Shown in pieces: positions 15,840 through 24,535 of a stretch of 64,000 nucleotides of DNA. The notes beneath the pieces were generated by a model. The model worked only from the letters and a program-made list of their open reading frames with translations. It searched no databases and was not told where the DNA came from. The position numbers and the translations under genes are program-made. Source of the DNA: a virus; IMG/VR virus record IMGVR_UViG_3300035156_000198, positions 1 through 64,000 of that record; one strand, written 5' to 3'. The first letter of the stretch is position 1. Each line of letters starts with the position of its first letter.

Positions 15840-17867
15840 ATGGCATGGCTCAGACCGTCGACCAAGGCGAGCATCCCGCCGTTCCCGCCTGGCGCCGGCC
15901 AGGTCGGCGGCGGCACCGCGCCGGTCGCCGGCGGCGCGTTCCTCGACTGGATCGGCCCCAACCCCAACGCGCTGTATCCCGAGCCTGACTTCCTCACTGC
16001 CGCCGATGTCGGGTTCACCCGCAACGAGCTGGTCTACGCATGCATCATGGAGAAGGCCACCAGCCTGCCCGACGCATCGTTCCGGGTGTACGGCGCCGAC
16101 GGCCAGGGCGAGGCCCGCGAGAGCCACCCGCTACGCCGGCTGATGGCCACCCCGAACCCCTCGATGACCGAGTTCGAGCTGCTGGAGCTGACCAGCATCT
16201 ACATGGACCTCGCCGGCATCGCGTTCTGGGAAGTGGTGCTCGACCGGCTCGACCAGCCGGCCGAGCTGTGGCCGCTCAGGCCCGACAACGTGCGCATCTG
16301 GCCGCAACGCAACGGGCGCACCACCTACGGGTACGTCATCGGCGGCGGCCGCGTGGTGCCGCTGGGGGAGAACGTGCTGGCGTTCAAGTACCCGAACCCG
16401 ACGACGCCGGCGCTCGGCCAGGCCCCCATGCGCGGCGCGAACCGGGCCGTCGCGCTGGACAATGAGGCCACCGACTTCGTGAAGGCGCTCCTGCAGAACC
16501 GGGCGGTGCCGGGCACCGTCATCGAGACAGAGCAGCGGATAGACGAGGACCTGACCGACCGGCTGACCGCCAAGTGGCTCGACCGGTTCGGCAGGCAGAA
16601 CCGTGGCGCGCCGGCGTTCCTGCAGAAAGGCATGAAGGTCCACAGCCTCGGCCTCGACCTCGGGCAACTTGAGTTCCCCGACCTCCGCACCATCAGCGAG
16701 TCACGTATTTGCATGAGCTTCGGGGTGCCGCCGATCCTGGTGGGCGCGAAGGTCGGCCTCGACCGGTCGACGTTCGCCAACTACGCCGAGGCCCGCCGGT
16801 CGCTGTGGGAAGAGACGTTGCTGCCCCTGCAGAAGCGCATCCAGCAGGTCGTCGTCGCCAAGCTGATGCCGATGGTCGAGACAGGCCCCCGGCCGCGGCG
16901 GTCGACGGCACGGTTCGACAACTCCGAGGTTCTCGCGTTGCGCGAGAGCGAGGCCAACCGGTGGGAGAAGGGCACCAACGCCCTCCGCGCCGGCGGCCTG
17001 ACCCTCAACCAGTTCTACCGGTACGTCGGCATGCCCACCATCGGCGCCCAGGGCGACGTGTACCTACGGCCGGCCGGCATCGTGCCCACCGACGCCATCG
17101 GCAACGTGCTGGCCGAGCGTCCGGTGACCAGCTTGACCGCCGGCCCGGCACCAGCTGCAGCCGCGGGAGGCGGAACCACAGGAACGACCAGGGGCATCGA
17201 GGCCGCGCCGGCACGAAAGCTCGAGCCCCTGCCGGCAGCCAAGGCCGCGGTCCGGGTGATGACCCGGGCCATCGGCGAGGCCGCCGCCCGGCAGGCCGGG
17301 GTCGTGCTCGACCAGGTGGACGACGCCCTGGCGCTGCTGACCGTCGCCCCCGAGAAGTGGGACGTCCAACGCGACCGCCTGTGGGACACCAAACGGTGGG
17401 AGGTCGACCTGATGACCGTCATGGAGCCGCACATGCGTCAGGCCGCGGTCGCTGCAGCTCGGTCGGTCGGTGACGCGCCGGTCGGGCCCCTGATGGGCTA
17501 CATCAGCGCGGCCGCGCAGAACGAGGCGACCAGGTGGACCGCCACCACCCGCACCGAGCTGGACGCCGCCCTGGTGCTCGGCGGCCCCGACGTGCGAGAC
17601 AACGTGGAAGCGGTGTTCGAGCGCGCCAAGGGCGGCCGCGCCGAGCAGCTCGCCCGCGGCGTGGTCACCGAAATGGTCGGGTTCGCCAAGGTCGACACCG
17701 CCAAGCGGCTCGGGTTCGCCCGCAAGACGTGGGCCGCCGACGCCGAAAGCGACGACCATGCCCCCCTCGACGGTGAGACAGTCCCCGTAGGCGAGGCGTT
17801 CAGCAACGGCGAGAAGTGGCCGCGCGGCGCGACGTGCACGTGCGATGTACGAATCACGGAAGGCTGA
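15840..17867 (+). CDS. Portal protein fused to MuF-like minor head domain
   Basis: A 675-residue protein, far longer than a normal HK97-type portal (about 400). Residues 1-430 read as portal (LVYACIMEKATSLPDASF, FGVPPILVGAKVGLDRSTF near residue 300). After a Gly/Ala linker (about 430-450), the C-terminal third matches a MuF/SPP1 gp7-type minor head domain ending in HAPLDGETVPVGEAF and CTCDV. The dodecameric vertex would therefore carry MuF domains inside the prohead. Followed by the protease gene, as usual for HK97 phages. Confidence 0.85.
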   Translation: MAWLRPSTKASIPPFPPGAGQVGGGTAPVAGGAFLDWIGPNPNALYPEPDFLTAADVGFTRNELVYACIMEKATSLPDASFRVYGADGQGEARESHPLRRLMATPNPSMTEFELLELTSIYMDLAGIAFWEVVLDRLDQPAELWPLRPDNVRIWPQRNGRTTYGYVIGGGRVVPLGENVLAFKYPNPTTPALGQAPMRGANRAVALDNEATDFVKALLQNRAVPGTVIETEQRIDEDLTDRLTAKWLDRFGRQNRGAPAFLQKGMKVHSLGLDLGQLEFPDLRTISESRICMSFGVPPILVGAKVGLDRSTFANYAEARRSLWEETLLPLQKRIQQVVVAKLMPMVETGPRPRRSTARFDNSEVLALRESEANRWEKGTNALRAGGLTLNQFYRYVGMPTIGAQGDVYLRPAGIVPTDAIGNVLAERPVTSLTAGPAPAAAAGGGTTGTTRGIEAAPARKLEPLPAAKAAVRVMTRAIGEAAARQAGVVLDQVDDALALLTVAPEKWDVQRDRLWDTKRWEVDLMTVMEPHMRQAAVAAARSVGDAPVGPLMGYISAAAQNEATRWTATTRTELDAALVLGGPDVRDNVEAVFERAKGGRAEQLARGVVTEMVGFAKVDTAKRLGFARKTWAADAESDDHAPLDGETVPVGEAFSNGEKWPRGATCTCDVRITEG

Positions 17868-17871
17868 CCCG

Positions 17872-18747
17872 ATGACACTGCAAACCCTGGTCGTACCGAT
17901 CGAGTGGAAGGCCGACGACAAGGACGCCGGCGTCATGGTCGGCTACGCCTCGACGTTCGGAAACGTCGACCTCGGCGGCGACGTGGTGATGCCCGGCGCG
18001 TTCGACAAGAGCATCGCCGACATCAAGGCCGACGGCATCCCGCTGCTCGCCGACCACCTGGCCGCCACGTCGCACGTGCTCGGCACCATCTACGACGCCC
18101 TCGCCGACGACAAGGGCCTGAAAATCTGGGCCAGGTTGAGCAAGGCACCGTCCGCGGTCGACACCACCACGAAGATGCGCGAGGGGCACCTAGGCAAGCT
18201 GTCCATCGGCTACGAGACGATGGATGACAGCTTCGAGGACCGCGACGGCATGCGGGTGCGGCTGCTCAACGATGTGAAGCTGTGGGAGACCTCGGTGGTG
18301 GTGTTCCCCATGAACCCGAAGGCGGCCATCACCGGCGTGAAGTCGCTGCTCGGCGCCATGGTCGCCGGCGGTGTCGGCACCCCCGAAGAGTTCGCCGCCG
18401 AGGCCAAGGCCGAGCACGTCAAGGCCGCCGCCGGCGGCGAGGGCCTGTCGACCCTCGACGCCTGGCGCATTGAATACGCGGTGGAGACGAAGACCGGCGT
18501 ACCCTCATCGCAGCCGGCTCCCGCAGAGCCGGGTCGGGCCTCCGCAGGGCCCACCAGCACGGAGGCCCCGCCCTCGGGTGAGGTCAAGAGCACGCCCACC
18601 GACGCCGGCGACCAGCCGACGAAGTGGGATCGGCTCAAGAGCGAGGCGCTCCTGGCCGACCGCCCGACCGGCGAAATCGACGCCACCACTCGGGCCGCCC
18701 TGAAAACCTCTCTGGAGCTGGCCGAGAGCCAGCTGCCCCGCGACTAG
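17872..18747 (+). CDS. HK97-family prohead protease (S78)
   Basis: A 291-residue protein; ATG 17872 with GGAAGG upstream is chosen over 17845. It shows VGYASTFGNVDLGGDVVMPGAF, the His region LADHLAATSHVLGTI and the Ser motif KLSIGYE of herpesvirus-type prohead proteases. It should process the capsid delta domain. The C-terminal 100 residues are a Pro/Glu linker and helix, possibly a scaffold part. Confidence 0.9.
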   Translation: MTLQTLVVPIEWKADDKDAGVMVGYASTFGNVDLGGDVVMPGAFDKSIADIKADGIPLLADHLAATSHVLGTIYDALADDKGLKIWARLSKAPSAVDTTTKMREGHLGKLSIGYETMDDSFEDRDGMRVRLLNDVKLWETSVVVFPMNPKAAITGVKSLLGAMVAGGVGTPEEFAAEAKAEHVKAAAGGEGLSTLDAWRIEYAVETKTGVPSSQPAPAEPGRASAGPTSTEAPPSGEVKSTPTDAGDQPTKWDRLKSEALLADRPTGEIDATTRAALKTSLELAESQLPRD

Positions 18748-18759
18748 GAGACACCCCCC

Positions 18760-20112
18760 ATGGATCACACCGTTCACCCTCGCCTCGACCCGGCCGCTCA
18801 GGCATGGCTCGACGCGACCATCGCCCGCAACGCGGCACGGTTCGGCGGCTACCGCATGGCTCACCCGCTGCTGGAGAAGGCCGCCCAGCACACCGCGCAG
18901 GCCCGCGCGATCAATGACGAGTTCGAGGGCAAGTCGATGCCGGCCGAGGCCGCGCATCAGATGAAGGCCCACCTCGACGCCGCCCGGGAGTACCGCAGCC
19001 GCGTCGGCCTGGAAGCGTCACTGACCGACGTGGAGAGCTGGATCAAGGAGCCGCAGCACAAGCACGACATGAGCGGCGGCCAGGCCGACTACTCCGCGGC
19101 CTCGGGCGGCGAGTTCAAGGGCGGCTCGATCCCGTCGGCGTTCGGCAACGGCGCCGAGGTCTACGAGCAGCAGCGGCAGGCGAGCAAGAACCACAGCTTC
19201 TTCGAGTACGTCCGCAAGGGCCTCGACGGGGTGACGATGGAGCAGAAGGCCGACCTTGTGGAGAACGCCACCGGTCAGAACCTGGTGCCCACCGACTACG
19301 CCGGCACGATCATCAAGCAGCTGCCGCGCGAGGGTGTCATCCGTGACCTGGCGTTCGTGCGGCCCACGAACCGCAACGTGGTCGACATCGGCAACGTGGT
19401 GATCAACACCGCCGGATGGGGGAAGCTCGAAACCGGCACCACCCCGACCGACGGCATGGGCACCGCCGGGAAGGACACCATCACGGTGTACGACCTGAAC
19501 GCCCTGGTCAAGCTCGGCAACGACGAGCTGGAGGACACCGACGAGAACCTCGCGGAGATCATCCGGGTGGCGCTGGTGGCCAAGCTCGCCGAGCTCGAAG
19601 ACGACGCGTTCGCGGCCGGCACCGGCACCGGCATGCCGTGGGGCATCACCCACAACGTCACCCAGAACGTCACCGCGGCGGCGAACAACACCGTCACGAG
19701 CGACGACTTGAAGCGGCTGCCGTTCCAGGTGCCGGCCCAGTTCCGTCGGGCTGGTCGGGCGTGCTTCCTCGGGCACACGCTGGTCACTCAGGCCATCGCG
19801 CTGCTCAAGGACACCACCGGGGCGTACATGCTGCAGCAGTCCGCGGCCCTCGGTGAGCCGGACACCCTGTTCGGGTACCGGTACTACACCGTCGACGGGC
19901 TCGCCGCGCCGACCACGACGGGCACCGCCACCGACGCCTCCCTGGTGTTCGGTGACATCAACGCCGGCTACATGATTGCCGACCGGCGTCGGTTCACGGT
20001 GACCCGCCTGAACGAGCTGTACGCCGCCGAGGGCAAGGTCGGCCTGTTGTTCACCCACCGCGTCGGCGGTGACGTGATCCGGCCGCAGGCCCTCGCCACG
20101 TACCGCCTGTGA
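18760..20112 (+). CDS. Major capsid protein (HK97 gp5 fold)
   Basis: A 450-residue protein. The N-terminal 110 residues are a helical delta/scaffold domain; the body has LPREGVIRDLAFVRP, ELEDTDENLAEIIRVALVAKLAELEDDAFAAG (read in part) and the P-domain end FTHRVGGDVIRPQALATYRL. Preceded by the protease as expected. A strong hairpin follows at 20117-20156. Confidence 0.92.
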   Translation: MDHTVHPRLDPAAQAWLDATIARNAARFGGYRMAHPLLEKAAQHTAQARAINDEFEGKSMPAEAAHQMKAHLDAAREYRSRVGLEASLTDVESWIKEPQHKHDMSGGQADYSAASGGEFKGGSIPSAFGNGAEVYEQQRQASKNHSFFEYVRKGLDGVTMEQKADLVENATGQNLVPTDYAGTIIKQLPREGVIRDLAFVRPTNRNVVDIGNVVINTAGWGKLETGTTPTDGMGTAGKDTITVYDLNALVKLGNDELEDTDENLAEIIRVALVAKLAELEDDAFAAGTGTGMPWGITHNVTQNVTAAANNTVTSDDLKRLPFQVPAQFRRAGRACFLGHTLVTQAIALLKDTTGAYMLQQSAALGEPDTLFGYRYYTVDGLAAPTTTGTATDASLVFGDINAGYMIADRRRFTVTRLNELYAAEGKVGLLFTHRVGGDVIRPQALATYRL

Positions 20113-20116
20113 TCCG

Positions 20117-20156
20117 GTGAGGGGGCCGGCCGGCCTGGAGCGGCCGGCCCCCTCAC
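20117..20156 (+). terminator. Strong 16-bp hairpin after the major capsid gene
   Basis: Perfect arms GTGAGGGGGCCGGCCG (20117-20132) and CGGCCGGCCCCCTCAC (20141-20156) with an 8-base loop, five bases after the capsid stop. Probably a partial terminator or mRNA-stabilising element that raises capsid expression over downstream genes. Confidence 0.75.
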
Positions 20157-20197
20157 CCTGGCCCCTCTCGCCGCCACGACCAGCAAAGGAACCCCCG

Positions 20198-21091
20198 ATG
20201 ACCACCGTCGCACCGACTCAGAACTTCGTGACCTACGTCAAGGGCCAGGCGGTGTCGGCGACCCCTGACACGCCCGTCGAGCTGCCCGACGACATCGCCC
20301 GGCAGCTGGTCGACGCCGGCATGGCCCAGTCGGTCGCCGACGCGAGCAAGGCGAAGGCCGACCTCGGCGACGCCTACCAGGCGACCGCCGCGGTGGACGC
20401 CACCGTCGCCGAGCGGCGCCGGCGCACCACCGACTCAACCTCGGGGAAGCTGGTCACCGGCCCGCCGGCCGAGCTGGACGAGAAGAGCGTCCAGGGTGAC
20501 CGGGCCGCCGACATCATCAAGGCCACCACCGAGGGCACCACGTTCACCGACGGGCCGGCGTACATCCCGGCCGACGTCGACGTGAACGTGGTCAAGGGTG
20601 ACCGGGCCGCCGACATCATCAAGGAGACGACGAAGGACGTGCGAACCAACCCCGGGGCCGATGACGCGGCCACCTACAGCCGGCCCGCCGAGGTCGATAC
20701 CAACACCATCGAGGGCGACCGGGCCGCCCAGGTCATCAAGGACACCGCCCGCACCGAGCCCGACGACGACGACCAGCCGGACGGCGCCGACGCCGAGGCC
20801 AAGCCGAAGCCGACCGGCAAGCCGAAGGGCCGGCAGGCCAAGCCCGCCAAGGCTGGCGCCAACCCCGTCGCCAAGCCGAAGCCCGGCCCCAAGGACACCC
20901 CCAACACGCGGCCCGAGCTGCCCGGTGACGGGCCCGACCAGACCGCCGAGGCATCAGGGGTCGGCATCGGCGCCACGCTGGCGGAGAACACCGAGAACAC
21001 CATCGAAGAGCAGACCGAGAACACCCTGTCCGAGCAGACACCAGCCGAGCACCAGGCGCCCGGCGCGACCGACACGCCCGACGCCCAGTAG
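20198..21091 (+). CDS. Low-complexity virion-region protein with three GDRAAxxIK repeats
   Basis: A 298-residue protein from ATG 20198 (AAAGGA upstream). Residues 1-75 form a small domain (NFVTYVKGQAVSATPDTPVELP) like capsid-vertex or decoration helpers. Three repeats follow about 33-37 residues apart: QGDRAADIIKATT, KGDRAADIIKETT and EGDRAAQVIKDTA. A Lys/Pro/Ala-rich tract and an acidic Glu/Thr tail end the protein. Bracketed by two hairpins and between capsid and connector genes; function unknown. Confidence 0.65.
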   Translation: MTTVAPTQNFVTYVKGQAVSATPDTPVELPDDIARQLVDAGMAQSVADASKAKADLGDAYQATAAVDATVAERRRRTTDSTSGKLVTGPPAELDEKSVQGDRAADIIKATTEGTTFTDGPAYIPADVDVNVVKGDRAADIIKETTKDVRTNPGADDAATYSRPAEVDTNTIEGDRAAQVIKDTARTEPDDDDQPDGADAEAKPKPTGKPKGRQAKPAKAGANPVAKPKPGPKDTPNTRPELPGDGPDQTAEASGVGIGATLAENTENTIEEQTENTLSEQTPAEHQAPGATDTPDAQ

Positions 21092-21106
21092 AGCCCGCCG
21101 ACCATC

Positions 21107-21143
21107 GCACCGGTGAGCGCGGCCCTGGTCCCCTCACCGGTGC
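21107..21143 (+). terminator. Hairpin between repeat protein and connector genes
   Basis: Arms GCACCGGTGAG (21107-21117) and CTCACCGGTGC (21133-21143), 11 bp perfect, 15-base loop. Could attenuate read-through or separate mRNA segments of the late operon. Confidence 0.6.
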
Positions 21144-21161
21144 CCGGCTGGAAGGGCCGCC

Positions 21162-21698
21162 ATGACCCCGTTCGCCACCCCGGCCGACCTCCGCACCCTG
21201 ATGCCCGGGCTCGAGGATGGGCCCGCCCGCCTGGCCCTAGAGCTGGTCAGCGGCGCCATCAGGGACAGCATCGGGTGGAACGTGGACGAGACCGTCGGCG
21301 CCGTCTACGAGCGCGTGGTGCCGCCACGTCGCGGCGGCGCCGCGGTTGAGACCGTCGTGCTGCCCGCCCAGCACATCACCGCGGTGGGCCCCGTGGTGGT
21401 CGACGGCCGCACCCTGGCCATGTCGCAGTACGACGTGACCGAGAGCGGAATCGTGTACCTGTACGTGCCGGCCCGCCGGCGGGTGCACATCACCTACACC
21501 GCCGGGTGGCGCCGGGCCCCGGTCGACGCCGCCCCGGCAGTGTTCCGCACCGTGGCGCTGGACCTCGCCGCCCGCCTGGCCGACAACCCGACCAGCACCA
21601 ACAGCTACCGCATGGGCCTGGTCAGCGAGGACCTCACCCCGGCCCGTGACGCCGCCGACACCGACGGCCGCCTGGACGCCTACCGGGTGAACCTGTGA
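21162..21698 (+). CDS. Head-tail connector (adaptor) protein
   Basis: A 178-residue protein opening MTPFATPADLRTLMPG, with helical bundle plus beta region (ITAVGPVVVDG, VHITYTAGW) and APAVFRTVALDLAARL. This matches HK97 gp6-type adaptor rings below the portal. It overlaps the next gene by 4 bp. Confidence 0.75.
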   Translation: MTPFATPADLRTLMPGLEDGPARLALELVSGAIRDSIGWNVDETVGAVYERVVPPRRGGAAVETVVLPAQHITAVGPVVVDGRTLAMSQYDVTESGIVYLYVPARRRVHITYTAGWRRAPVDAAPAVFRTVALDLAARLADNPTSTNSYRMGLVSEDLTPARDAADTDGRLDAYRVNL

Positions 21699-22063
21699 GC
21701 ATCGCCGGCAAGATCACCGGGCCCGGGGTGCTGCACCGGCACACCGCCGGCGGCCGCAACGCATCAGGGGACTACGACGCGCCGACGTTCACCGACGAGC
21801 CGGTGTACGTCGAGGCCCAACAGCTCGCCCGAGCTGAGGACCGCGGCGGCGCGGTCACCACCGTGGGCACATGGGTGGCCCTGCTCCGGCCCGACGTTGC
21901 CGACCTCACCGGCGACGATGAGGTCACCGTAGGCGGCCGCCTGGTCGACGGTGAGACTGTCGGCGGCACCAGGTACGCATTCCAGGGCGACCCGTGGCAC
22001 GTGCGCCACCCTCGCACCGGCCGGGCGACCCACTGGGAAGCGACCTTGCGGGTGGTGTCGTGA
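21695..22063 (+). CDS. Head-tail stopper-like protein
   Basis: A 122-residue, beta-rich protein from GTG 21695 (DEPVYVEAQQLARAEDRGG, GDPWHVRHPRTGR). Size, beta-barrel pattern and position between adaptor and gp10-like genes fit a head-completion stopper. Confidence 0.65.
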   Translation: MSIAGKITGPGVLHRHTAGGRNASGDYDAPTFTDEPVYVEAQQLARAEDRGGAVTTVGTWVALLRPDVADLTGDDEVTVGGRLVDGETVGGTRYAFQGDPWHVRHPRTGRATHWEATLRVVS

Positions 22064-22386
22064 GCTTCACACCCAACGCCGGCGCGGGCCGCGAGCTGCT
22101 GTCGACACCGGAGGCGATGGCCGCGGTGAAGGCCGACGCCGACACCGTGGCGCAACGCGCCGCCGACATCATGGCCGGCATCGGCGAGGGCACCGAGGCC
22201 GCCTACTACTACGCCGGCGACCCCTACATCGACCCGGCCACCGGCACCGCCCGATGCGACGCCGGCAGCACGTCGAGCATCTGGCACATCATCGAGTACG
22301 GGTCGGTGAACAACCCCGCCTACCGGCCGCTGACGACCGCCGTGGAGAGCCTCGGCATCGAGTACGACCCCGAGGCCGCCCCGTGA
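22060..22386 (+). CDS. HK97 gp10-like minor tail/neck protein
   Basis: A 108-residue protein from GTG 22060. The C-terminal IWHIIEYGSVNNPAYRPL is characteristic of the HK97-gp10-like family that joins neck and tail. Overlaps both neighbours by 4 bp. Confidence 0.65.
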   Translation: MSFTPNAGAGRELLSTPEAMAAVKADADTVAQRAADIMAGIGEGTEAAYYYAGDPYIDPATGTARCDAGSTSSIWHIIEYGSVNNPAYRPLTTAVESLGIEYDPEAAP

Positions 22387-22610
22387 CCTCGCCGACGATG
22401 ATTGCCACCGAGGCCGACGTAGCCGCCCTGTGGCTGCACATGCTCGACGCGCACGGCGTCGGGTCGACCATGACGCACGGCGACCCGGTGCTGATGCACG
22501 GCGCGCTGAACGCCTTCCACCTGTGCGACCAGGTGTACCGCTACGCCCCCGAGGCCCCCGACTTCCGCGCCGGCCACGGGTCACGCCTGCCACCAGGGGC
22601 CGCCCGATGA
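22383..22610 (+). CDS. Small neck-region hypothetical protein
   Basis: A 75-residue protein from GTG 22383, helical, with several His residues (LWLHMLDAHGVG, FHLCDQVYRY). It sits between gp10-like and tail-terminator genes in an overlapping chain; role unknown. Confidence 0.55.
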   Translation: MTSPTMIATEADVAALWLHMLDAHGVGSTMTHGDPVLMHGALNAFHLCDQVYRYAPEAPDFRAGHGSRLPPGAAR

Positions 22611-23059
22611 CGACCATGCCGCTGATGAGGCTGCCGAACGCCGAAATGCTGCTGTCGCAGTTCTACCGGGCCGACCCCGACGTGCTGGCCATCCAGGGCG
22701 ACGACACCTACACCGAGCTGCCGTCGAGGTTCACCGGCTGGCCGGCCACCAAGATCACCCGGGTGGGTGGTGCGCCGCCGTTCACCGACCCGCTGGTCAT
22801 CGACCGGCCACTGATGCAAGTGGAGGTCTACGGCGGCCCGAAGTCGCTGGCCGCCGATGTCGCCGAGACACAACGGGCGGCGCTGGTGGCCGTCGGGCGG
22901 CTGCCGTTCGTGGCCCTCGGCGTCGGTGAGCTGTCCACGGTGGTCAGGTTCGGGACGTTGCGCTACGTGCCGGACCCGACATGGGACCCCGCGAGGCCCA
23001 GGTACATCTACGACCTGGTGCTGCAGACCCGCGCGCTCCCTGGCCCTCCTACGGCCTGA
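22607..23059 (+). CDS. Tail terminator/completion-like protein
   Basis: A 150-residue protein from ATG 22607 (ATGA overlap). The alpha-beta pattern (IDRPLMQVEVYGGPKSLAADVAE, ARPRYIYDLVLQTR) is typical of tail terminators that cap the tail tube. Position just before the major tail protein agrees. Confidence 0.65.
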   Translation: MTTMPLMRLPNAEMLLSQFYRADPDVLAIQGDDTYTELPSRFTGWPATKITRVGGAPPFTDPLVIDRPLMQVEVYGGPKSLAADVAETQRAALVAVGRLPFVALGVGELSTVVRFGTLRYVPDPTWDPARPRYIYDLVLQTRALPGPPTA

Positions 23060-23105
23060 CCGGCCCCCGACGGCACCAGCACCCGGGGCACGTCCCCGCC
23101 GTAGG
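23048..23105 (+). terminator. Hairpin at the end of the head/neck unit
   Basis: Arms CCTACGGC (23048-23055) and GCCGTAGG (23098-23105), with an inner GGGG/CCCC stem near 23084-23096. It overlaps the end of the tail-terminator gene. A closely similar hairpin lies at 33906-33963. Confidence 0.5.
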
Positions 23106-23109
23106 CCAC

Positions 23110-23128
23110 TGTCAACGATCCGTTGACG
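23110..23128. promoter_or_regulatory. NGTCAA-N7-TTGACN inverted repeat (site 3 of 5)
   Basis: TGTCAA (23110-23115), 7-bp spacer, TTGACG (23123-23128), followed by CCCTCCTACG, which is also found next to site 4. It lies 51 bp past the neck-unit stop and upstream of the tail unit. Confidence 0.6.
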
Positions 23129-23217
23129 CCCTCCTACGCGGCGGCGCTCGGGCCGGCCGATCACCCACAAAAGATGTCCGCGGCCGTCTCCGGGCATTCT
23201 CCGGCCATCGACGGCCG

Positions 23218-23238
23218 ACCCGTGCGTACCCTGACCGC
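23218..23238 (+). promoter_or_regulatory. Putative late promoter for the tail unit
   Basis: A 21-bp block containing GTGCGTACCCTGACC is identical to one at 33980-34000 before the lysis unit. TACCCT (23227-23232) is the likely -10. The major tail gene starts 70 bp downstream. No standard -35. Confidence 0.5.
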
Positions 23239-23301
23239 GCCGGCAAGCCCGCCGACGCTGCACCAGCTGCACCCCCCTTTCAAGCCCGGAAGGTCACAGA
23301 C

Positions 23302-23850
23302 ATGCCACAGGACGCAACTAGGGTTCGCGTAGCCCTCACCGGCACGGTATGGAACAGCGACATCGGCGCGGTCGTGCCCGCCGACATCACTGTCACCCCG
23401 GCCGCCACGTGGGCCGACGCCGGCTACACCACCGAGGACGGGGTCACCTTCTCCGTCGAGCAGAACACCGAGGACCTGCCGGCCTGGCAGTCCAACGAGG
23501 CGCTCCGCACCATCGTCACCAGCGAGCCCAAGAGCTTCAACTTCACCCTTCGGCAGCTTGAGCGGCAGTCGTTCCTGCTGGCGTTCGGTGGCACCGTGAC
23601 CACCATCGGCGCCAACAACTACCGGTGGACGCCGCCGACGGCCGGCGCGCAGCTGGCCAAGCAGTGGATCATCGAGTTCCTCGACGGGGCCCTGAAATAC
23701 CGGTTCGTCTACCGCAACTGTGTGCAGCAGGGCGCCCGCGAGCTGAACTTCGTGCGCTCCAACGCCGTCAACATTCCCCTGTCGTACAAGGTGCTCGCCG
23801 CGTCTCCCCAGACGTGGGAGCTGCAGACCAACGACCCGGCGTTCGCCTGA
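23302..23850 (+). CDS. Major tail protein
   Basis: A 182-residue protein from ATG 23302 (GGAAGG upstream). It has the beta-rich tube-protein pattern (VTFSVEQNTEDLPAWQS, RTIVTSEPKSFNFTLRQ, LSYKVLAASPQTWEL). Placed directly before the tail chaperones and tape measure; own promoter region upstream suits high expression. Confidence 0.85.
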   Translation: MPQDATRVRVALTGTVWNSDIGAVVPADITVTPAATWADAGYTTEDGVTFSVEQNTEDLPAWQSNEALRTIVTSEPKSFNFTLRQLERQSFLLAFGGTVTTIGANNYRWTPPTAGAQLAKQWIIEFLDGALKYRFVYRNCVQQGARELNFVRSNAVNIPLSYKVLAASPQTWELQTNDPAFA

Positions 23851-24164
23851 TGGGCGCCGTGAAGCCGTTGCGTGACGGCGACGAGCAGCCGGCCATCCCT
23901 CGCCCGGAGGACTTGCGCGAGGGCCAGGCTCGCATCGTGGTGCACTACGACGACGGGCGCCGGGCGGTGTTCAACCCGAACCGGCCTCGGCTGCTGCTGA
24001 ACATGGAGGCCAAGTGGGGCGTCCAGCAGCCTGACAAGCATGAGCAGATCGCATGGCTGGCCCACCACGCCGTCGCCCCGGGCGAGCCGTACGAGGACTG
24101 GGTAGACACCGTGGACGAGTTCGAGTCCATCGAGGGCACCGGCCCAAAAGCCGACCCGTCCTAG
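23850..24164 (+). CDS. Tail assembly chaperone (G-type, unshifted product)
   Basis: A 104-residue protein starting in a TGATG overlap. It begins with an acidic Pro-rich stretch and has the usual helical chaperone body. CCCAAAA at 24143-24149 in the correct register (C CCA AAA) near its end allows a -1 shift into the next frame. Confidence 0.8.
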   Translation: MGAVKPLRDGDEQPAIPRPEDLREGQARIVVHYDDGRRAVFNPNRPRLLLNMEAKWGVQQPDKHEQIAWLAHHAVAPGEPYEDWVDTVDEFESIEGTGPKADPS

Positions 24165-24535
24165 ACGCCCTCTGCAGCGTCGCCGTAGCCGCCGGCATGC
24201 GGCCGCGCGACGTGGCCGAGCTTGACGAGGACGAGTACGGCGCCGTAGTCGAGGCGCTGCAGGACAAGGACAGGGCCGAGCAGTGGGCCAACCTGCACGA
24301 GCTGCAGGCCGCCACCGTCGAGGCGCTGTGGGCCATCCTGTCGCGGCTCGACGCCGGCGTCGTCACCGTCGCAGCGAACCAGACCAAGGCGCCCAAGGAC
24401 CGCGGCCGCTACCCCCGGCCGCAGTGGGTCACCGACGACGACCCCGAGGGCGACGACGAGGGCGACGTGATCGTGGTGCACCACGTCGCCGACGCGGTGC
24501 ACATGATGCGCAAGGGGGTGTCCCATGGCGACTGA
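23850..24535 (+). CDS. Tail assembly chaperone (GT-type -1 frameshift product)
   Basis: A -1 slip on CCCAAAA (24143-24149) joins the first 100 codons of the 23850-24164 gene to the frame running 24149-24535, giving a product of about 228 residues (after GTGPK the reading continues SRPVLDALCS). The extension is helical and acidic with MRPRDVAELDEDEYGAV. GT chaperones coat the tape measure protein during tail assembly. The coordinates span both frames; an internal ATG start near 24196 is an alternative for the distal part. Confidence 0.75.
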
